DNA of 64,000 nt from Alphaproteobacteria bacterium (GTDB taxonomy: Bacteria > Pseudomonadota > Alphaproteobacteria > Bin95), in NCBI GenBank assembly GCA_020638555.1, contig JACKII010000004.1:453318-517317 (forward strand). Reading direction: 5' to 3'. Position 1 is the first letter of the stretch. Each line of letters opens with the position of its first letter. The notes below the pieces were generated by a model that was not told where the DNA came from, made no database searches, and worked only from the letters and a program-made list of their open reading frames with translations. A program made the position numbers and the translations under genes. Below, piece after piece: positions 54,187-62,100 of this stretch.

Positions 54187-54363
54187 ATGGGTTCTACTGG
54201 GCGTTTTATTTCTATAAGAAACCGACAGATGTTGTTTGATGCCTCAGAAAATTTGGATAGGTCGTTGCGAAATTTGGGTGCCAGTGACAAAGAAATAGAT
54301 GACGTTATGCACGGTCTCCACTATTTTCACGCCATTGACATTAGTCATTTAATATTCGAATAA
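54187..54363 (+). CDS. Small hypothetical protein in AT-rich island
   Basis: A 58-residue open frame whose translation looks protein-like, with amphipathic helices: MLFDASENLDRSLRNLGAS, then DKEIDDVMHGLHYFHAIDIS. It uses AT-rich codons unlike all surrounding genes. The frame is open back to 54154, and no strong ribosome-binding site precedes the ATG. It might be a small regulator or a fragment of a mobile-element gene; no family is recognised. Confidence 0.35.
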   Translation: MGSTGRFISIRNRQMLFDASENLDRSLRNLGASDKEIDDVMHGLHYFHAIDISHLIFE

Positions 54364-54431
54364 AATTATCAATGAGAAGATAAATAAAAATAGAGAGAAA
54401 ATTTCTTTTTGGATCCCGATTAAGGATATAG

Positions 54432-54542
54432 ATGGATTCAACTCAGAAAATGAAATTGCATAATAATTTAACGGAACAGCGGATGGATACTAAAAATTAC
54501 CTCTTTAGCGCCAAATATAGAACTATTAGAATATATAAATAA
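54432..54542 (+). CDS. Tiny ORF in AT-rich island, doubtful
   Basis: Thirty-six codons starting MDSTQKMKLHNNLTEQRMD, with AAGGA five bases before the ATG. Lysine- and asparagine-rich. It is listed because of the ribosome-binding site; the coding nature is uncertain. Confidence 0.18.
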   Translation: MDSTQKMKLHNNLTEQRMDTKNYLFSAKYRTIRIYK

Positions 54543-55021
54543 AAAAAGAACGTATTGGACCTCATTACCTTCAGAGAAAGATAAAAAACGATTTTCGAAA
54601 CAATTATAATGAAGCACTCTGTGATCTTTGGAATGGATAAAGAGAAAGAAAGATTACGGCGCAAAGAAATTTGGCTCAGCGAGGAGCGCCCAATTAGATA
54701 GAATTATTCATGTTGGAAGAAAATTAAATTTATTTTAATTTATACAATGCAACAATATAATCCTCGAATATTATCTTTAGAATACTCTCTAACATTTTGC
54801 GACTGGGTGAATTTGAGGGAATATGATGGCTTCTAGGCTGTCTGAAGGCAAAAACGCCAGTCATTTTGCTATCCTCGGTTCCGCCCATCGCCAACAACCA
54901 GTTTACGTTATGCTCATCGGCTATCCTTGCGTTACCCTACTCGATTTATTCACCGCTCCCGAACTCGTTCGGCAAAGGGAGTCGACCTTGATAAATTTGT
55001 CAAATATGACTACATTGCCTC

Positions 55022-55372
55022 ATGGTCCGTGACACCAGACCCATCGGCTGGGTCCGGGCGGCCCGGAAGGCGTTTTTGGCGTTCCCGGCAGACGTGCAGG
55101 ATGAGATGGCCGACGCGCTCACCATCGCAGCGGAAGGTGGCAAGGCAGACATCGCCAAACCCATGCAAGGCTTGGGCGCCGGCGTCATGGAGATCGCCCT
55201 GCCCTATCGCGGCGACGCCTACCGCGCCGTCTATGTGACCGAAATCGCCGGGAGTTTGTGGGTCGTGCACGCCTTTCAGAAGAAGTCCAGGACCGGCATC
55301 AAAACGCCCAGACACGAGATCGACCTGATCCGCGACCGGATCAGGCGCCTGCGATGGGAGTTGGCCCCATGA
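55022..55372 (+). CDS. HigB/RelE-superfamily toxin (phage Gp49-like)
   Basis: A 116-residue protein of the Gp49-like/HigB toxin family. The typical layout is IGWVRAARKAFLAFPADVQDEM, MQGLGAGVMEIALPYRGDAYRAVYV (core VMEIALPYRGDAYRAVY), then WVVHAFQKKSRTGIKTPRHEIDLIRDRI. The family cleaves mRNA at the ribosome. The stop overlaps the start of the antitoxin gene (ATGA), the toxin-first order of higBA-type modules. The ATG at 55022 has a poor ribosome-binding site, and the gene sits at the border of the AT-rich island. Confidence 0.9.
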   Translation: MVRDTRPIGWVRAARKAFLAFPADVQDEMADALTIAAEGGKADIAKPMQGLGAGVMEIALPYRGDAYRAVYVTEIAGSLWVVHAFQKKSRTGIKTPRHEIDLIRDRIRRLRWELAP

Positions 55373-55740
55373 CCGCCGAGACCCACGAAGCCCTCGAACT
55401 CGACCGCGGCAGCGGCAACATCTTCCGCGACCTGGGCCTGCCGGACCCGGACCTGCGCCAGGCGAAGGCGATCCTCGCCGCCTCCATCCTCCAGGCCCTC
55501 GACGCCCGCACCCTCACCGTGCGCGAGGCCGCGGCCGCCACCGGCTTTGCCGCCGCGGACTTCTCCCGCGTGCGCAATGCCCGCCTCGCCCGCTTCACCC
55601 TCGACCGGTTGATCTGCATGCTCCAGGCCCTGGCGCCGGAGGCCCGGGTCACCCTCCGCGTCTCCGCGCCCATGGCCGGGCCAGCGCCGGCGGGGTCTAC
55701 GTCACCGGGAACCAGGGCTCGCAGGCATAGCGGCGGGTGA
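55369..55740 (+). CDS. XRE-type antitoxin partner of the HigB-like toxin
   Basis: A 123-residue protein with a helix-turn-helix region LDARTLTVREAAAATGFAAADFSRVRNARLARFTLDRLICML (core TVREAAAATGFAAADFSRVR), typical of the antitoxins paired with Gp49-like toxins. It starts inside the toxin stop codon, so translation is coupled. It would neutralise the toxin and repress the operon. Its last 44 bases overlap the 3' end of the convergent SET-domain gene, and the final 25 residues (Pro/Gly/Ser-rich) are probably not part of the fold. Confidence 0.85.
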   Translation: MTAETHEALELDRGSGNIFRDLGLPDPDLRQAKAILAASILQALDARTLTVREAAAATGFAAADFSRVRNARLARFTLDRLICMLQALAPEARVTLRVSAPMAGPAPAGSTSPGTRARRHSGG

Positions 55741-56119
55741 TTTCCTCGCCGGCGGCGATGGCGCGCAGCGCCCGCAGCATCACCAGCCAGCCAAGGCCGT
55801 CGGCGCGGCAGTATTCGGTGGCGGCGTTCGGGGCATCGGCATGGTTGGCCAGGCTCGCAAGCCCCAACACCAGCAGGCCGAGTTCCGCGTCTTCCGGGTG
55901 GGCGAAGTGATAGTCCTCGATCGGCGTCGGCCCCAGGGCGCGGCAGTCGGCGGCGGAAAGCTCGACGGTCGGGTCGGTCAGGATCAGGTCGCCGGCCGCA
56001 ATCGGGCCCGCGGCGACGATGCCACGCCCCTTGCCGGCAATCGCCCGGACCGTCGCCCGCGCCGGGCTGGGCGTCCGGGCGGCCGCCTCCGCCGAAACGA
56101 TGGTGAAGGCGGGTGTCAT
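55697..56119 (-). CDS. Small SET-domain protein (putative protein lysine methyltransferase)
   Basis: A 140-residue minimal SET domain: GKGRGIVAAGPIAAGDLILTD at the N-terminus (the GxG plus IxxGE region), SLANHADAPNA in place of the usual NHSCxPN S-adenosylmethionine motif, and AIAAGEEITRRYACEPWF at the end with the GEEL/Y-type motif. The Tyr is present in EITRRYA. Bacterial free-standing SET proteins are uncommon and mostly uncharacterised. The ATG overlaps the stop of the triple-fusion gene (ATGA), making it the last gene of a five-gene operon. A longer upstream frame is antisense-type noise over the fusion gene. Confidence 0.85.
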   Translation of the reverse strand: MTPAFTIVSAEAAARTPSPARATVRAIAGKGRGIVAAGPIAAGDLILTDPTVELSAADCRALGPTPIEDYHFAHPEDAELGLLVLGLASLANHADAPNAATEYCRADGLGWLVMLRALRAIAAGEEITRRYACEPWFPVT

Positions 56120-58389
56120 GGCGCCAGCGCCTTTGCGAAAATGACCTTGTCGTCGCCGGGCCGATAGAAGTCGGCGAGGCGCGCGGCCTCCCGGTAGCCG
56201 GCGCGCACGTAGAAGCCGCGGGTCGGCGCATAGTCGGGCCGCCCCGAGGTATCGGCATAGACCAGGCGGCAGCCCATGCGCCGCATCGCCCCTTCCGCGC
56301 GGCTCAGAATGCGCTGGCCCAGGCCCTGGCCCTGCGCCTCCGGCCGCACCGCGATCCAATAGAGGTCGAAGCTGCCTTCCGCGCCGGGGATCTCACCGAA
56401 GCAGGCATAGCCGGCAATGCGGTCCGCCTGCTCCAGCACCACGAACTCGTAGCCGCTGACGCGGCCCTTCTGCACGCGCTCCTCCACCAGTTCGCCGGCA
56501 ATGGCGATTTCATCGGCGGAGAAAAAGCCCGTGGCGGCCACCAGGTCCCGGATCGGCTGGGCGTCGGCCTCGCGCACGGATTCGCGCCAGACCTCGGCCC
56601 GCCGCGATGCGCGCCCCGGCCCGGCGGAAACCGCCGGTGCAACCGGCCTGGCGCCAAAAGCGGGCCCGTGCTTGGCGGCAAAGCCCGCAAAGAAATGCCG
56701 GGCGTTGGAGCCGAGGGCGCGCACCCGATAGCCGCCCTCCTGCACGATCAGGGTCGGATAGCCGGCAGCGCCGATCATCTCGCCGATCTTGCGGAAATCG
56801 TCGGCGCGGTTCGGCCAGGTGCCGGTCGGGTCGCCCTGGCCGGTGTCGAAGCCCAGGCAGAGCACCAGATAGGCCGGTTCGTGCCGCGCGACGCGGCGCA
56901 ACGCCGTCGCCAGCGCCTCGCGATAGGCGTCGGGCGTCAGGGTTTCCGGCAGCGGCAGGTTCAGGTTGAACCCGGCGCCGGCATTGCGCCCGGTCTCGTT
57001 GCGAAAGCCGGAGAAATACGGATAGGCAAAGCTCGGATCGCCATGGATCGAGACCGTGAGCACGTCGGCGCGCTCGTAGAAAATGTCCTGCTGGCCGTTG
57101 CCGTGATGATAGTCGATGTCGAGCATGGCGACGCGGCCGTACTGGGCCAGATAGTTGGCGGCCACGCCGGCATTGGAGAGATAGCAGAAGCCGCCGAAGC
57201 TGCGGCGCTCCGCATGATGGCCGGGCGGGCGCACCAGGGCATAGGCCATGGGCGCGCCGGTCAGCACCGCATCCGCCGCGGTCAGGGTGCAGTCGACGGC
57301 GCGGCGGGCCGCCGGCCAGGCGTTGCGGTTCAAGGGCGTGAAGGTGTCGATGCACCAATAGCCGGCCAGCACCGAGCGCTCCTTCGGCTTGCGGGCCGGG
57401 TTGCGGATCGGAAAGATGTAGGGGTAGAGCGACTTCCCCTCCGGTGCCTCCTTGCAGGCGCGCTCGACATAGGCAACCAGGCCGCCGTCGTGGACGGCGC
57501 GGATCCAGCGCTCGGGAAAGGTGCGGGGCGGGGTTTCCCGAAACAGGCCGGTCTTGTGCAACTCATCGCGAATGGCGGGAATGCGGATCGGCGCCTCCAC
57601 ATAGCCGCGTTCGCGGACATGGTGGATGTCGTGCCGGTCGTTGACCACCAGCGGATAGGGCACGCGCACCGGCGGGCCGGCGGTCGCCGCCCCGTTGGCC
57701 TTGCCGCCATAGCGGGCCGGGCGCAGCCCCAGCGTCTCGTCCCGGATCGAGCCGATGACCGCCTCCACATAGTCCGGCGGACAGAGATCGGCGTATTTCC
57801 GCTCCAGCACGGCGCGCACGATGGCGCGCAATGGCGCGGCTGCGGGCAGGTCGTTCCGGCCGAGGCCGTCGAACACCAGGAACGGCATGTCGGTGTCGCC
57901 GGGCTGCAACGGCCGTTGATAGTCGGTGCCGACAATGGGGCGCGCGCCGTAGCGCTCGTAAAAGCGCAGGCGCGCCACGTTCTGGCGGCGGGTCGCCGGG
58001 TCGGGCGAGGTCTCCGGATCGTCCGGCAAGCACTCGAAATACAGGCCCCGGCTGCCGCGCTCCTGCGCCTCCAGCCGCACCCGGTCATAGAGAGCGCCGC
58101 CGGTGCCGGTGCCGCGGCCGCCGGCCAGCACCACGTCGAGATAGGAGAAGTGCAGGTCCGGGTCGTGCATCAGCACCGCCGCGCCCTTCACGTGCTCGGC
58201 GGCGTCGCTCGCGACCAGCAATTCGGTCACGAAACGCTGGCGGAACGGATTGTCGAGCTGCGTCGGCAGCTTGGCGATATCCCCTTCCGGCATGTCGGGA
58301 AAGGACTGGTGGATCAACGCCTGCACCTCGGCCACGGCCTTGGCGTTGGCGGGTGCGCGGGCGTTGGTGATCTTGCGGATGCGAAGCAT
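56116..58389 (-). CDS. GNAT acetyltransferase / histone-deacetylase-like amidohydrolase / GNAT triple fusion
   Basis: A 757-residue three-domain protein. Residues 1-180 are GNAT-like (LDVVLAGGRGTGTGGALYDRV at 85-105, then RLRFYERYGARPI). Residues about 245-575 are an HDAC/acetylpolyamine-amidohydrolase domain with RPPGHHAE (388-394), the zinc ligands D426 and H428 in DIDYHHGNGQ, D515 in GFDTGQGDP and QEGGY. Residues about 600-757 are a second GNAT domain with the acetyl-CoA loop VRPEAQGQGLGQRIL (681-695) and RGFYVRAGYRE. One polypeptide could thus acetylate and deacetylate amines. It lies 5 bases after the second ATP-grasp gene, downstream of kamA. Confidence 0.93.
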   Translation of the reverse strand: MLRIRKITNARAPANAKAVAEVQALIHQSFPDMPEGDIAKLPTQLDNPFRQRFVTELLVASDAAEHVKGAAVLMHDPDLHFSYLDVVLAGGRGTGTGGALYDRVRLEAQERGSRGLYFECLPDDPETSPDPATRRQNVARLRFYERYGARPIVGTDYQRPLQPGDTDMPFLVFDGLGRNDLPAAAPLRAIVRAVLERKYADLCPPDYVEAVIGSIRDETLGLRPARYGGKANGAATAGPPVRVPYPLVVNDRHDIHHVRERGYVEAPIRIPAIRDELHKTGLFRETPPRTFPERWIRAVHDGGLVAYVERACKEAPEGKSLYPYIFPIRNPARKPKERSVLAGYWCIDTFTPLNRNAWPAARRAVDCTLTAADAVLTGAPMAYALVRPPGHHAERRSFGGFCYLSNAGVAANYLAQYGRVAMLDIDYHHGNGQQDIFYERADVLTVSIHGDPSFAYPYFSGFRNETGRNAGAGFNLNLPLPETLTPDAYREALATALRRVARHEPAYLVLCLGFDTGQGDPTGTWPNRADDFRKIGEMIGAAGYPTLIVQEGGYRVRALGSNARHFFAGFAAKHGPAFGARPVAPAVSAGPGRASRRAEVWRESVREADAQPIRDLVAATGFFSADEIAIAGELVEERVQKGRVSGYEFVVLEQADRIAGYACFGEIPGAEGSFDLYWIAVRPEAQGQGLGQRILSRAEGAMRRMGCRLVYADTSGRPDYAPTRGFYVRAGYREAARLADFYRPGDDKVIFAKALAP

Positions 58390-58394
58390 GGGCG

Positions 58395-59375
58395 TCAGGC
58401 CGCTAGGGCGAGGGTCGCCGGGCGCGGCAGGGCGGCGCGGACGATCCGCTCGATCAGGGCGTCATAGGGAATGCCGGCGGCGGCCGCGGCGGCGGCAAAG
58501 CCGGCGTCGGGCGTCAGGCAGGGGTTGGCGTTGGCCTCCAGGATCCAGGGCCGGCCCTCGGCATCGACGCGAAAGTCGACGCGGGCATAGGCAGCAAGGC
58601 CGAACAGGCGGCAGGTTTGCAGCGCAAGGCGCTTCAACTGCGCCAACAGCGCGGCGTCCCGGTCCCAGAAGGCGAAGCTGCGGGGGGTGTGGGCGTAGGC
58701 GTGGCTCGTTGTCTCCCACTTGGCCGCCCAGTCGACGATGCGCGGGCGGGCGGGAGCGAAGTCATGGAACCGGATTTCCGCCGGCGGCAGGACCTGGCCG
58801 TCCAGTACGGACAGATTGAACTCGCGGCCTTCGATATAGGCTTCGGCGAAGAAATGCCCGCCGAACCGCGCTTCGCGCGCGGCGATCTCGGCCGGGGCCA
58901 GCGCCGCCGGCACGACCGAGGCCGCATCCAGGCCGAGCGAGGCGTGCTCGGTCGCCGATTTGACGATGACCGTGGCAGCGGGGCTGAAACCGCCACCGTC
59001 CGACGACCAGACCGGCGTCGGCAGGCGGCCGTGTTGCAAGGCCAGCTTGGCCGCGAGCTTGTCGCTGCTGGCGGTGTAGGCGTCGCCGCCGGCGCCGGTG
59101 TGGGCGAAGCCGAGCGCTTGCATCCGGGCGATGGCATCGGCCGCACGACCGCCGTCGCCGCCCAGGGCCTCGACCAGGTTGAACACGGCGTCCGGGCGGC
59201 GCAATGCCAGCCAGTCGAGCGCGACCAGGTTCGGGGCGACGTGCACGATTTCCGTTGCCGCGCCGAGGCGCTGCAATGCGGCGGCGACGGCCTCTGCCGC
59301 CACCACCGTGTCGGCCTCGTCCAGGCGGCCTTCGGTGGCGCCGTGGACGACGGGGATGAACAGACCGTTCAGCAT
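58395..59375 (-). CDS. ATP-grasp ligase 1 (D-Ala-D-Ala ligase-like)
   Basis: A 326-residue ATP-grasp protein. The N-terminal half has ALRRPDAVFNLVEALGGDGGRAAD (compare the FNxxEG element of D-Ala-D-Ala ligases). The ATP-grasp part contains TVIVKSATEHASLGLDAASVV, GHFFAEAYIEGREFNLSVLDG (core AEAYIEGREFNLSVL), and the metal-binding RVDFRVDAEGRPWILEANANPCLTP with E and N ligands. It joins a carboxylate, activated as acyl-phosphate, to an amine. The start at 59375 follows GGAGG by nine bases and sits one base after the stop of ATP-grasp 2. The sequence is diverged from true D-Ala-D-Ala ligases and no mur genes are near. Confidence 0.92.
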   Translation of the reverse strand: MLNGLFIPVVHGATEGRLDEADTVVAAEAVAAALQRLGAATEIVHVAPNLVALDWLALRRPDAVFNLVEALGGDGGRAADAIARMQALGFAHTGAGGDAYTASSDKLAAKLALQHGRLPTPVWSSDGGGFSPAATVIVKSATEHASLGLDAASVVPAALAPAEIAAREARFGGHFFAEAYIEGREFNLSVLDGQVLPPAEIRFHDFAPARPRIVDWAAKWETTSHAYAHTPRSFAFWDRDAALLAQLKRLALQTCRLFGLAAYARVDFRVDAEGRPWILEANANPCLTPDAGFAAAAAAAGIPYDALIERIVRAALPRPATLALAA

Positions 59376-59376
59376 G

Positions 59377-60390
59377 TCAGGCGGCCTCCGCGCCAAGGCG
59401 ATGGTCTAACCGGCCCAGACCCTGGCGACGGGCGGCCGCGTGAACGATGCCGTCGATCAGGGCGTCATAGGCGAGGCCGGCCTTGGTCGCCAGCATCGGC
59501 AGGTCCGAATGGGTCGGGTGCAATCCGGCGACCGGGTTGGCCTCCAGGAAGTGCGGCACGCCGCGGGCGTCGCTGCGCAGGTCGAGCCGGGCAGCATCGC
59601 GGCAGCCGAGCACCGCATAGGCCGCCAGCGCGGTCTCCGCCGCGGCGCGGGCCTCCGCATCGTCGGCCAGGGTGTAGACCACGCGGGTCTCGCACAGTTC
59701 CTTGGATTCGAACGAATAGATCGCCTCATCCGCCGTTTCGGCCAGGGCGATTTCCATGACGGCAATCACCCGCGCCCCGGCGCCGTTGCCAAGAATGCCG
59801 ACGGTGAATTCGCGGCCCGGCAGAAATGCCTCCGCCAGCGCCGGTTGGCCGAAACGGGCGCGCAGGTCGCGGGCGGCGGTGGCGAGCGCGGCCGCATCGC
59901 GGACCTTCGAGGCGCGCTCGCAGCCCTTGCCGGTGCCTTCCGCCAGCGGCTTGACGAAGGCGGGAAAGGCCAGCCGGCAGGCCGCGTCGTCCGCATCGCT
60001 CGCCAGCACGGCAAAGGGCGCGGTCGGCAGGCCGGCGTCGCGCACCAGGCGTTTGGCGACGGCCTTGTCCAGCGTCACCGCCATGGTGAGCGGGTCGGCA
60101 AAGGTGTAGGGCTGGCCGAACGCCTCCAGCAGCGCCGGCACCTGCGCCTCGCGCGAGCGGCCGGAGAGCCCCTCGCAGATATTGAACACCAGATCCCAGC
60201 GCTCGCCCGCCACCAGACGCGCGGCCAGCGCCCGGATATGACCGATGCGCGTGACCGCGTGGCCGCGGCGTTGCAGGGCACCCGCAATGGCGGCAATCGT
60301 CTCCGGCGAGTCGAACTCGGCCAACTGCTCTTCCGTCAGGCCCAGGCCGTGATAGTCGTCGCGAAGGTCGTAGGTGAGACCGATGCGCAT
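59377..60390 (-). CDS. ATP-grasp ligase 2 (D-Ala-D-Ala ligase-like)
   Basis: A 337-residue ATP-grasp protein, paralogous in layout to its neighbour. It begins MRIGLTYDLRDDYHGLGLTEEQLAEFDSPE, then WDLVFNICEGLSGRSREAQVPALLEA. The ATP site has AFPAFVKPLAEGTGKGC, AEAFLPGREFTVGILGNG and the metal-binding LDLRSDARGVPHFLEANPVAGLHP (cores shown in part). The gap to kamA is 3 bases. Two unlike ligases in one operon with an aminomutase suggest successive amide-bond formation around beta-lysine or a related amino acid. Confidence 0.93.
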   Translation of the reverse strand: MRIGLTYDLRDDYHGLGLTEEQLAEFDSPETIAAIAGALQRRGHAVTRIGHIRALAARLVAGERWDLVFNICEGLSGRSREAQVPALLEAFGQPYTFADPLTMAVTLDKAVAKRLVRDAGLPTAPFAVLASDADDAACRLAFPAFVKPLAEGTGKGCERASKVRDAAALATAARDLRARFGQPALAEAFLPGREFTVGILGNGAGARVIAVMEIALAETADEAIYSFESKELCETRVVYTLADDAEARAAAETALAAYAVLGCRDAARLDLRSDARGVPHFLEANPVAGLHPTHSDLPMLATKAGLAYDALIDGIVHAAARRQGLGRLDHRLGAEAA

Positions 60391-60393
60391 GGC

Positions 60394-61716
60394 CTAGCGC
60401 TCCCCGCGGGTGCGGTTGGCACCGTAGTCGCCGCCCGGATCGGGATAGCGGTAGACGCCCCCCTCGAAATTGCGCAGCAGCAGGTCGTCGCCGTCGCGGC
60501 CGACCACGTATTCCGGCAGCAACGGAATCTTGCCGCCGCCGCCGGGTGCGTCGATCACATAGTGCGGCACGGCATAGCCGGTGGTGTGGCCGCGCAGGCC
60601 CTCGATGATCGCAATGCCCTTGGAGACCGGCGTGCGGAAATGGGCCGAGCCGGTGATCGGGTCGCACTGGTAGAGATAATAGGGCTTCACCCGCCGCTTC
60701 AGCAGGCCGTGCACCAGGCCGCGCATGGTCTCCACGTCGTCGTTGATCCCGGCCAGAAGCACGGTCTGGCTGCCGAGCGGGATGCCGGCATCGGCCAGCC
60801 GGCCATAGGCTTCCGTCACCTCCGGCGTCAGTTCGGCCGGGTGGGTGGCGTGGATCGACAGCCAGAGCGGGTGGTGCTGGCGCAGCATCCGCGTCAGCGC
60901 CTTGGTGATGCGCATGGGCAGTACCGTCGGCACCTTGGTGCCGATGCGCACGAACTCGACATGAGGGATCGCCCGCAGCCGGCCCAGCAGATAGTCCAGC
61001 TTCTCGTCGGCAATGGTGAGCGGGTCGCCGCCCGACAGCAGCACGTCGCGGATTTCCGAGTGCGCCTCGATATAGGCGAGCGCCTTGTCCCACTGGCTGC
61101 GCGAGAACGCATATTCGCCGCCGGCATCGCCCACCATGCGCGAGCGGGTGCAATAGCGGCAATAGGTGGAGCATGTGCCGGTGGTCAGGAACAGCACCCG
61201 GTCCGGATAGCGATGCACCAGGCCCGGAACGGCGGCGTCGTGGTCCTCGCCCAGCGGGTCGTCGGCCTCGCCCGGCATCCGGTGCAATTCCTGGCCGACC
61301 GGGATGTGCGTGCGGCGCAGCGGATCGGCCGGATTCTCCCGGTCCATCAGGCTCGCATAATAGGGGGTGATGCCGACCGGCAGCGCGCCTTTCATCAGGG
61401 CGACGGCGCCGCGCTCGTCGTCGGAGAGGGCGAAGATCTGCGCCAGCCGCTCGGCCGAGCGAATGCGCGCGCGCAACTGCCAGCGCCAGTCGTTCCAGTC
61501 GGTCTTGGTGGCATCGGGGAAGAAGCGCCGGCGAAATTCGTCGGTGGCGGCGCCGATCGGAAAGCGGGGGGAGTGGCCGGGTGGTTTCGGCTTCGCAGGA
61601 CGCGAAGCCAGCGGGGGTTGGCGGAGGGCGAACACGGCAGAGTCTGCGCGTGCGTTGAGGGGCACGGCGTTGCCGTGTCCGGGAGGCTCCGCTTCCGGAG
61701 CCGAAACATCCATCAT
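60394..61716 (-). CDS. kamA: Lysine 2,3-aminomutase (KamA family radical SAM/PLP enzyme)
   Basis: A 440-residue radical S-adenosylmethionine enzyme converting L-lysine to beta-lysine. The [4Fe-4S] cluster motif is CSTYCRYC (C182, C186, C189). LLSGGDPL follows, and the PLP lysine lies in DAPGGGGKIP. The two acidic residues that bind the lysine side chain in the clostridial enzyme are conserved (YQCDPITG and YVIDAPGGGGK), which supports lysine rather than glutamate or EF-P-only specificity. A proline-rich N-terminal stretch of about 50 residues (APEAEPPGHGNAVPLNARAD) is extra. The start at 61716 (MMDVS) has no strong ribosome-binding site. It is the first gene of the operon. Confidence 0.95.
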   Translation of the reverse strand: MMDVSAPEAEPPGHGNAVPLNARADSAVFALRQPPLASRPAKPKPPGHSPRFPIGAATDEFRRRFFPDATKTDWNDWRWQLRARIRSAERLAQIFALSDDERGAVALMKGALPVGITPYYASLMDRENPADPLRRTHIPVGQELHRMPGEADDPLGEDHDAAVPGLVHRYPDRVLFLTTGTCSTYCRYCTRSRMVGDAGGEYAFSRSQWDKALAYIEAHSEIRDVLLSGGDPLTIADEKLDYLLGRLRAIPHVEFVRIGTKVPTVLPMRITKALTRMLRQHHPLWLSIHATHPAELTPEVTEAYGRLADAGIPLGSQTVLLAGINDDVETMRGLVHGLLKRRVKPYYLYQCDPITGSAHFRTPVSKGIAIIEGLRGHTTGYAVPHYVIDAPGGGGKIPLLPEYVVGRDGDDLLLRNFEGGVYRYPDPGGDYGANRTRGER

Positions 61717-62100
61717 TTTGGGGCGAGTTTTCGTTCGATCCTGGTGGCCGTCGCGCGCCAATCGTCGATGCTGTCGCAAACCAGGAACCACTCAATCAAA
61801 TATACGCAGCGCCACTCACGGCAAGTGGCTTTTTCCGGGCAAGGTGCGACAGAATGGCGAGGCCATGCGTCGGCAACCTCCACGGTCAGTCGCCGGCTCA
61901 AGCTGCGCACCGGCCGGCCGTCGGGCCTGACGCCGCCGTCGGATCGAGGCATTGAAGCGCGAGGCCCGGCCATGGCGCCAGGCCAATCCGATGAACGTCC
62001 CGAGCCGAAACTGTTGCCATTGACAGCATTCTGACAGGCAGCGGCGCCTAGGTTTGTCTTGTCCGGAGAGCAAATCTCCACAAACCGAGGAGAAAAAACA
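61717..62100. other. Divergent intergenic region between kamA and repeat-protein gene
   Basis: About 380 bases with no gene. It should hold both divergent promoters. TTGACA occurs at 62020 on the plus strand, but no -10 box lies at proper spacing. The last part (62040-62100) is a leader ending in GAGGAG. Confidence 0.45.

Larger units (their letters stand above)
54134..55021. other. AT-rich island between nrdJ and the toxin-antitoxin pair
   Basis: Roughly 900 bases with GC far below the chromosome, many A/T runs and only tiny open frames (two are listed). It looks like foreign or decaying DNA. No insertion-sequence ends or long repeats were seen. Confidence 0.6.

Noticed and set aside
56113..62034. 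Long plus-strand frames (784 and 864 codons) opposite the KamA operon
   Set aside because: Arg/Gln/His-rich antisense frames with no motifs. The minus strand carries tightly spaced, recognisable enzymes.
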